Shown: piece by piece, positions 56,727 to 64,000 of the stretch | How the letters are laid out: each line of letters starts with the position of its first letter | How positions within the stretch are numbered: the first letter of the stretch is position 1 | From: Dichomitus squalens LYAD-421 SS1 | Lineage: Eukaryota; Basidiomycota; Agaricomycetes; Polyporales; Polyporaceae | Assembly (NCBI RefSeq): GCF_000275845.1 | Contig: NW_006766899.1 | Span: 70,414-134,413 of the forward strand | Reading direction: 5' to 3' | Length of the DNA: 64,000 bases | Notes under the pieces: model-generated | Seen by the model: the letters and a program-made list of their open reading frames with translations, nothing else | Database searches by the model: none | Told to the model about the DNA's origin: nothing | Position numbers and translations under genes: made by a program

Positions 56727-58821
56727 GTCGTCGCTCTGTTGTAGGCACTGTCTTAAGTGCAGCGCTAGGTGGTAAATACAAAAACGAAATCTTGATCAGC
56801 CACTGAACGATTCACGGTGCTGGACAAGGGCAGTGCACAAGGTCGAATGGGGGATGAAGGATGCAAAATCCGAGCCTAGACCACAGTGCTGCTGCACGAG
56901 CCGAATGGGGTTTTTTGGAACGGAAAAACGAAGAGGGGTGCGCTGATGACCTCTATATACCAGTCTCATTTTGCGAACAATGATATCGGTTGTGTCGGTC
57001 AGATAGCAAGCGCGCGCTGACTGAGCTTGCTGAATCATAAAGCTACCCGGGGGCTCTACTAAGGATGGTTGCTTAGCAAGCCATGAAGCAATGGAGGGAG
57101 GCCTATGATTTACAGTAACTACCAGGGTGTATTTGCGTAGCTATTAATCTGGGGCGATTTGCTCGTTCATTGGCGGAGAACATGCGGATCGCTCAGCCCG
57201 CTGCGATAATTATCCCTGCAAATTTACCACATTACCCACTTCCCTTGCGCATCTACTCCGGGGCGCGGTGACTTTGAGTCAACACAACGAAGTTGTCTGC
57301 AATTTGGCAAATTCCACAACACGTCTTCAACTTGAGATCATGGACGATGCCCGTCTTGTCGATAAAAGATTTCCTTCCTTCACCTCCTTCATATAAGCTA
57401 CAGTAGTGGTAGTTGGCTAGTGCCCCCCCCCTCCTTAACGTTTTGGCCACAAACCTCTTATAGCCACGAGGCAGTTGACGAACACTACGTTGCTCATTCC
57501 TTGACCAATGCAACTTGGCAAGCACTTAGCCATCCGATCCCGATAACTAGGCTATAGCATGAATATGAATCGCAGATCAGCTCTCTGATAAATGCTATTT
57601 TTGAGCTCCGTCGAATACCCTATCCGGGATGTATCTGACTCAGCCGTGGCTGACTGAGCAATGTTGTCCAAGACCGCAGGTTGTTGTGCTGTGAGTTGTC
57701 TTCCGAGATTCACTAGTCTTGCTCATATCGAGAATACTGAAGCGATTCGAAGAAATTCAATCGCAACTATAACGCACCACGGTACGTAGCACAACAATCC
57801 ACCACTGAATCTCTCGTACATGCAAGCTTTCTATTCAGGCTCGAATATGTCTCTGCCCGAGTACCGTGATAAGGTTGCGTGCCAGAGGGACCTTGTAATC
57901 GAGCCTCCGTCGGACGGGGCTGAACACGCGGTAGAGAGGGACTTGGTGTCACCGTGTCTGACAGCGATAGTGTGGATATAGCTTGGAGTGTCTGAGGTGT
58001 TGACTGCGAATCTCTCATCCCGCGGCGCGTGTGGAGAGGCATGGGTAGAGCATCTTATACGATGCGTTTCCTGAGCCAGGACGACCTATTCTTTAACTAT
58101 GCGGAAGGTAAGCCATAAGATGCATGAGACGCATAGTCTAGTGGGACTGCAACGGTTTGCTTACCGGGATCCGGGATCGCAGTTGTAAGCCCAGATTCGG
58201 ACAACTCGATTCACACAAACTTGTCGCTTGGACGATGTATACGCTTCAGTCTCTACTGTCCTGCCGATATCCGGTTCTCTGTGAAGACGTACAAGCCTAG
58301 GGATTAGAGTGCCGTGGACGCTTCCGTATTCTACGAACGTGCTATGTGATGGAGGCGGCACAGGCAGAGCACATCAATGACCCATCTATGGTCAGACTTC
58401 GAGCGCTACTGGAATCTCACGTCGACTCATCAGATCATCAGAGCTCGATTCGGAAGGGCTAGCTTGCTTCCAAAGCAACGACGGAAGCCAAGCTCTCGTA
58501 AGGGTATTCGTCTCTGGAGGGAGCTCTCTTGTGATGCTGAGATCGGGGCTTTGTGTCCTGTGGGTACTGAATTGTCTATATGGAGGATGAATTTGGTGAC
58601 TCGTTAGTGTATGCTTGATGAGACCTATTTGAGTGGGGAGGGTCATCTCCATCAGCATTTACATTTGGCTAGGCCACCATCTCGTCCTACTCCATTCTTG
58701 GTGATGGGAACGGACCCTAACATAACGTACGGTACTTAAGGCGTGGACGTCGACTCCTTTTTCACCCCAGAAATCAAGCTATCATACAACGTCTCTCATC
58801 CTCCAGCAGTCCACAGTCGAA
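56727..58821. other. 2.1-kb spacer, no supported gene
   Basis: Holds the promoter side of gene C and of the DUF7704-like gene. A TATA-like word (minus strand, near 56949-56956) lies about 225 bp above gene C. Open frames at 57253-57525 and 57767-58042 have no motif. Confidence 0.45.
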
Positions 58822-59514
58822 ATGGCATCCGATACGCTCATCCCAGTCTTCTACCGTATTGTGTTCACCATCATCGACCCCTTCTTTTGCGCCCTCGGCA
58901 TCGCCATGCACCTCTTCACCAAAACCGATGTCCTCGCCGCCCTCTCCCCCGCTGCGGTCGTGCCTGTTGAAATCCTGGCGTCAAGATGGCGAGCTCGCGG
59001 AACGAGCGCCACAGGTCCTGCCCCCCGATGGATACCCGCGCCCTTATATACCCCTATTTAGCTACGTATATAAGCCTTATTGTATCTACTGTGTACGGCA
59101 CGCATTTGCACCTGCCAAACGCGAATCCCATTTGTGCCCGCTTGCCCTCGAACTTCTTCAGTGCCCCCCGGCTCCGAGACCGTGCTCCTTCTCGACTACC
59201 TCGTCGGCTTCTTCGCGATGCTCGGCGTTCTCCAGGTCAGCCTGCTGCGTGCGCGCCCGGCTTACATGTACGTGTGGAAGGCTCTGCAGTTCGCCACGCT
59301 GGTGCTCGACGTCGTCCAGGTCGCCGCGACGGCACGCGCGCTGCTTGTGCAGGGCCGGACGGAACCGAGCGCGTGGCTGGGCGGAGGAAGGCAGAACTTT
59401 GCGGGGAATGCGGTGTTCGGGCTGATCAGTGCTCGGGATAGGGCTGGACGAGACGAAGACGAAGACGAACTGAGTAACTCTGCCATCGTGGCTGCAGGCG
59501 TTACACCTATGTGA
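58822..59514 (+). CDS. Small membrane protein, DUF7704-like
   Basis: Function unknown; the family is a fungal four-helix membrane protein of about 150 residues. It starts MASDTLIPVFYRIVFTII (first helix with IDPFFCALGIAMHLF). The second part has ETVLLLDYLVGFFAMLGVLQ, RARPAYMYVWKALQFATLVLD and VVQVAATARALL. The best-phased splice uses a donor near 59012 (acag|gtcctg) and the acceptor cttcttcag at about 59168, which skips an odd low-quality stretch. The C-terminus is acidic (RDEDEDELSN) and stops at 59512-59514; note that the stop overlaps a perfect donor (gtgagt at 59511), so a further exon is possible. Confidence 0.65.
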
Positions 59515-60592
59515 GTGCTTATACGCGTGCCCTTCTGTACGCTTATATTCATGAGCCGTGAACTGGCATCAAGCTAAGGGGTTGTGTAGGCTATGTGAGG
59601 CTCTACGACCTTTCCGCTTGAGAGTGCAAGTTCTGTAAGATACGGCTCTACGTACGCAGGCCATGCAAGGCAGCAGCGATGATCATGACGCAGCATATCA
59701 TAGTGACCCTTTGCCTCTTACGCGCCTTGCGGTCTGCCACACGGCGCTTCATCACGTGACCGTGTACCTCGGAAGACGCAAGAAATATCAAACGACGATC
59801 AGACTGCTTAGAATCCTCTGCCGCCGCCTGGAGGGGTGTCACCCGGATGGGTCTGTGTGGGGTAGAGCAGCTAAGCATTAGGATGGGACTTGATGCACGC
59901 GCTTTACGGGCAGCTATGGGAAGTTCTTCTGCGCAACGCGTTATCTCACTTGCCGTGCGAGGTGGTAGGCAACTTAGTGAGCTCAGCAATCAATGAAGTC
60001 GCAGCACGCAGGCAGCGACGAGAAGGGAGAGCACAAGACCAGTAGAGCACATCATGCAAAGCTAGTATTACACGTATGGCTATAAGGATCTCTGGATCGC
60101 TCCCTACTCGGAACCCTCTTCTCCTTACGTACCTGGACACCTATGCGGAGTTCCACAGTACTTGCCTCCTGACCTCGGTATAGGTATGTTCGTATTGTAG
60201 CCTCACATGTAGAGTTCCTCCTGACCTCGGTATAGAGATCGTTCTGATTTAGGTTTCCTGGCACTAGCGAGGAGTTTCAGAGAGCCTCCTTTCAATGACG
60301 TCGTATATGGTAATGTCAAGTATCGTTTGTTATCATAACTGCGCGGCATTATTACCTTCCCTTCTTTCGTCCACCTTCGCGACTTCGCCGCTCGGCGCGT
60401 GGTGATCACAGCAGATATTACTGCAAGCGCACCGTATCGCAGCCCCATCGCAGCGTTTACCTCGCGGCAGGGAAAATACGGGTAAGCTTGGCGAGTGCGC
60501 ACGCATCGAGTCCTCACGGGCCCATCGACCCGTAAGTAAGGCCAATTTCCGAGATCACGTCGACTCCATGATCCCACCGGCTCTTCACCTCA
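59515..60592. other. 1.1-kb convergent spacer
   Basis: Between the convergent DUF7704-like and SLATT genes. A direct repeat of cctcctgacctcggtata occurs at about 60166 and 60217. No gene seen. Confidence 0.45.
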
Positions 60593-62641
60593 TCACACCA
60601 TCGACTTCTCCACCTTGCTGTTCTCGCGCGCGCTGACCGCCATCGCCTTCATCTCGTCCTTCTGCTTCACGACCTTCATCGTGTCCTCGACGCCCTCGAG
60701 CCCGTGGCCCATGATCTCCTCGAACCGCCGCCGGTAGCGCGCGATCATCGCCTCGTGCTCCGGCCCGACCGCCGGCCCCGCGAGGTGGCCATGGTCGAGC
60801 ACGAACGCCTGCAGGTCGCGGATATACGACTCGAGCTCGCGCGCGCGGATCGTCGACGCCTCGGGCTCGTTCGACCCGCGCGCCTTGGCGAGGTACGACG
60901 CCGCGAGTGTCGACATGCCGCCGAGGATCGACGTCGCGATCGACGTCTGCGGCGCGAGGGTGGATGCAAGTCGGGAGGTGGACGAGGGGATGGTGAGTAC
61001 GTGGCCTCATGGCGATCGAGAGGGTGCGCGTGCTTACCTGCTTTCCGGAAGTGGCGGCGGCGACTCCGGTCGTGAGCGCGCCCAGGACCACCTGTGCGCC
61101 GATCGCACAATTCAGCGCCCACCCGTGTAATTTGGCTGCGAACGAGGACGGGGACGGCGTCGGGGGGTCAGCATCGTATCCCGACACCTACACACAGAAG
61201 ATGACGAAGGGAGAGACTCACCAGTTCGCCTCGCGCTCACCATCTCCTTCTCCGCAGCGTCGAGCGTGGGCTGCATCCGCTGCTCCACACTCTTCTCCCC
61301 GCCCGCGTTCGAGCCCGTGAGCGTCGCGGCCATCGACATGCTCCGCCTGTGCGCCCCGTTGCCATTCCCCTGGTACCCGCTGCCGCGCCGGCTACCATAC
61401 GACGCCCCCGACCCGGCATTCACGCCCCCAGGCATCCCCTGCATACCCATCCCTCCGTTGTTGCCGCCGTCGCCGCCGTTCGAGTACGGCACATATGGCA
61501 CCGCATAGTCGAGCTCAGAGCGGGGCGACATCAGGCCACCGTCAGCAGTCATAGCGATGTCGCCGCTGCCGGAGATGACAGCGGGCGGGGGCATCGGGAG
61601 GTTCTTCCCGGCGATGGGGAGGACGGGATACCGCTCGCTCGCGCGCATGGGCTGGTCGCTATAGGAGACCGCACGCGATGACGTGCGGCGATTCGGGCTC
61701 GAGCGTTGTCCTCCGTTCCCGCCTTGATTCGAGGGGTTATAACCACCGCCGTTCTGGACGCCGTAGCCCGCGCCAATGCCTGCGGTGTTCCCGCTGCTGC
61801 TAAGCGCGCGCGCATGCGGGGCAGGAACCGAGCTCGGGAGCGCGTTCGGGGGCGTCTGCGCTGCGGGGTAGGGTTGGTACTGCGTTTGGGCCGGAACGGT
61901 GGGTCCGGACGACCCCGTGAATGTTGCGGCTCCGTGTCCGTCGTCGTGCTCCTCTGCCGACTCCTGGATGGACCCGTGGGCCGGTGGCCTGGACGGACCA
62001 GCGATTGCTGCAGCCGAGGCGTGGAAGTAGCCTTGGGTCTGTTGCGACGGCAAAGCTGACGGGGAGACTGGTGTGGCTGTGGCGGGGCCTGGTGTGGGCG
62101 CACTAGCGTTGGCACTATTGGGAGGTGCGGACGCGGAGTTGGTACTGTGAACAGAGCGCGTGCTCGCGCTCGCGTTGTCCTGCGAGCTCGGGGTCTGCGG
62201 CGCGGATGATGGCCGGTGCATTCCAGACGCGATTGGCTGCTGCTGCTCGTTGTGCGGGAGTGGCGCAGACATCGAGAGGGGTGAGGTGTTGATCTGAGAG
62301 GTGGATGGTATTGGCCCAGGTTTACTCGACCACACGATGCTCGGTGCGTTTGCGGGGCGTTGCGCTTGTGGTGGCTGCTGCACGATGGGATACGCGTGGC
62401 TAGGGTGCGGAGTGCTGCCAGAGACAAGATGGATAGCTGCAGCCTGGTCGTGGTCGTGGCTCTGAGGAAGCGAAGGAGAGCCCGGCGTAGGCAAGCCAAG
62501 TGAACTCGACCCGTGTTGGGCGGACTCAATAGCCGGTTGCGTAGGCGCGGTTGTTGTCGGTGCAGATGAAGAGTCGGCGATGGAGGCCGGCCGCTGGGTC
62601 GCTGGTTCTTGGCCATTGCTGTTTTGAGGGACGCTCGCCAT
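60593..62641 (-). CDS. Fungal SLATT-domain protein with long disordered N-terminus
   Basis: Exons 62641-61222, 61135-61038 and 60946-60593 give 623 residues. Residues 1-470 are low-complexity (Ser, Pro, Gln, Ala, Gly runs such as SSSAPTTTAPTQPA, YNPSNQGGNGG) and surely disordered. From about 474 the protein becomes folded: WALNCAIGAQVVLGALTTGVAA is the first membrane helix, TSIATSILGGMSTLAASYLA the second, then a conserved polar helix ARGSNEPEASTIRARELESYI, FVLDHGHLAGP and RYRRRFEEIMG. This matches the fungal branch of the SLATT family, two-helix membrane domains related by fold to prokaryotic effectors that sit beside SMODS nucleotidyltransferases and SLOG sensors. Here there is no such partner nearby. 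In fungi the role is unknown; membrane pore formation upon a signal is inference from bacterial relatives. Confidence 0.88.
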
Positions 62642-64000
62642 GATGAATCAACCTAAGCGTCGTGTGCAGGCGGCAGCAGCGCGGGAGAGGAGACGTCTGT
62701 TGCGTGCATGAAAGCAGATTGCGGCCATATAAGCAGATCCTGAACAGAGAGTGGAGATATGCCGCTGCGGCTGCATTGTCTTCTGGATGCGGAGCAGACA
62801 GAAGGAGCTGCGATGCTCCGAGACCCGCGATAGAGGCTCACGCTGCCACAGCAAGGGTCGAGCATCGAAATCCCAGGCTGGGAGCAGCAGGGTGGCCAGC
62901 GCTCGGTGTGCTTCCATGAAGCCACGGACACGATCTCAGATCTGCGACGTCCTACGCCACATACGGACGCCTCTTCGATGCAGTGCGCCGCACCTGCCCT
63001 CCCTCTCTCACTCGCTTCTCGTTCTACCATCATTGGATCTGCTGCCTGCTCTCGCACAGACGTGCTCCCGAGTTCGAGTAGAGGAAGAGGACTTCCTGTC
63101 GGCTCCGGCTGCTCTTTCGCAGGCCCATCTGACGGCTCTTCTCATGCCGGCATGAGCGTAAAATACCTCCCAGAAGCTCTAGCACGAACTCAATCTCTTC
63201 ATTGTCCGGCCTCTCAGGGTGTCCATCTTTCAAGTGTCTTTCGCCGATCCAACCGAAGTCCCGGCGCACGATAGACGTCCCGCCGACGTTCTCGGCCCCT
63301 ATGCACGTATATCCCCCGGCCCGTACGGTCTCGGTCGAGTCTATCTGAACGCGGTCCCGCGGCCCCACTTGGTGTGCAATCGTGGAGAGGCCCACGTCGC
63401 GCGTCGACTCGGAGAATCGACGTTCGCTCCTCGATTCACGTCGTCCTCCGATGGCGAAATGGCCTCGCGCCTGCATACGTCCGTCTCTACTCGCACCGCC
63501 GTATGTTCTGTGCGATGTGCAGCGTGAGCCACGATAGATGGGTACGAAATCCTGTCGGGCGTCGACTGATCGGTAAGGTCTTCCAAGATTTGTCGCACCA
63601 TCCGATAGCTAGAGTTGTGTCATATCAGACAGGTTGTCTTCGCGCATCGCCCATGTGGACTCACAAACGCGAGCGATATGAATTGTCTGCGCTGGCGGCG
63701 CCCGTTCGGAGGATAGAAAAGGGCGGAAATGCATGAGCTCAGTTTTGTGTTTATGATGCTGCGGTCGGCGCGAGCCCGTGGACGAACGTTGCTCTTACGA
63801 AATTGGCTGGTATGTCGCTGCTTTAGGGATACATCCCCGACTCATTCTAACGCTTCGCTGTCAGTCCCTTTGATTAGCGTCACTAGCACTAACTTTGTCT
63901 CCAGGTACATCGTATCGTCGCGGCCAGTCGCCATCGGTAATACGAATCTCTTTGTCGTGCGAGACAGGACACTCGAATTCGGTTTTCACCAGCACCAGGC
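62642..64000. other. Right edge, no supported complete gene
   Basis: Promoter side of the SLATT gene, then short open frames without motifs. At the very end an acceptor-like tctccag at 63899-63905 opens a frame (YIVSSRPVAIGNTNLFVVRD) that runs off the window; it may be an exon of a plus-strand gene continuing to the right, but there is too little to name. Confidence 0.35.

Overview
The window looks like nuclear DNA of a filamentous basidiomycete, probably an Agaricomycete. Genes are cut by many short GT-AG introns (mostly 47-90 nt), spacing is loose, and the families seen are typical of that group: FunK1-type kinases, HET-domain proteins, F-box proteins with private LRR-like tails, a fungal SLATT-domain protein, a questin-oxidase-like protein, an AzgA purine permease and ERG25. 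There are no operons. All gene models are from reading splice sites and frames by eye; family names are from recognised motifs, not from a search.

Layout, left to right. 1-3.3 kb: a tRNA-derived SINE-like piece, a Cys/Ser-rich unknown gene and a convergent, apparently intact Tc1-like transposase. 3.9-6.1 kb: a questin-oxidase-like gene and an intron-containing tRNA-Val(CAC). 6.1-12.4 kb: no recognisable gene. 12.5-14.4 kb: an 11-exon cyclopropane-fatty-acid synthase-like gene. 17.4-18.9 kb: an F-box protein. 19.97-20.85 kb: a non-autonomous DNA transposon with TA duplications. 21.2-26.3 kb: a glutathione S-transferase, ERG25 (sterol C-4 oxidase) and GPI18/PIG-V. 28.6-31.1 kb: a 12-exon AzgA-type purine permease.

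33-46 kb is a decay zone: a minisatellite, a broken second questin-oxidase-like copy, a HET gene with nonsense and frameshift lesions, a decayed protein kinase and a FunK1 kinase with one frameshift, with one long disordered unknown protein (38.5-40.5 kb) that still looks open. 46-57 kb holds three tandem MFS (DHA2-type) transporter genes, all on the minus strand. The first two lie in a duplicated block of about 3.8 kb that includes the upstream flank; the third is older, and one of its intron junctions looks broken. 58.8-62.6 kb: a DUF7704-like membrane protein and a 623-residue protein with a long disordered N-terminus and a C-terminal fungal SLATT two-helix membrane domain.

The housekeeping genes (ERG25, GPI18, CFA synthase, purine permease) serve membrane lipid, cell-surface anchor and purine uptake functions and do not form one pathway. 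The most unusual content is the SLATT protein, the MFS duplication with its conserved promoter sites, the TA-flanked transposon, and the cluster of decaying HET and kinase genes.
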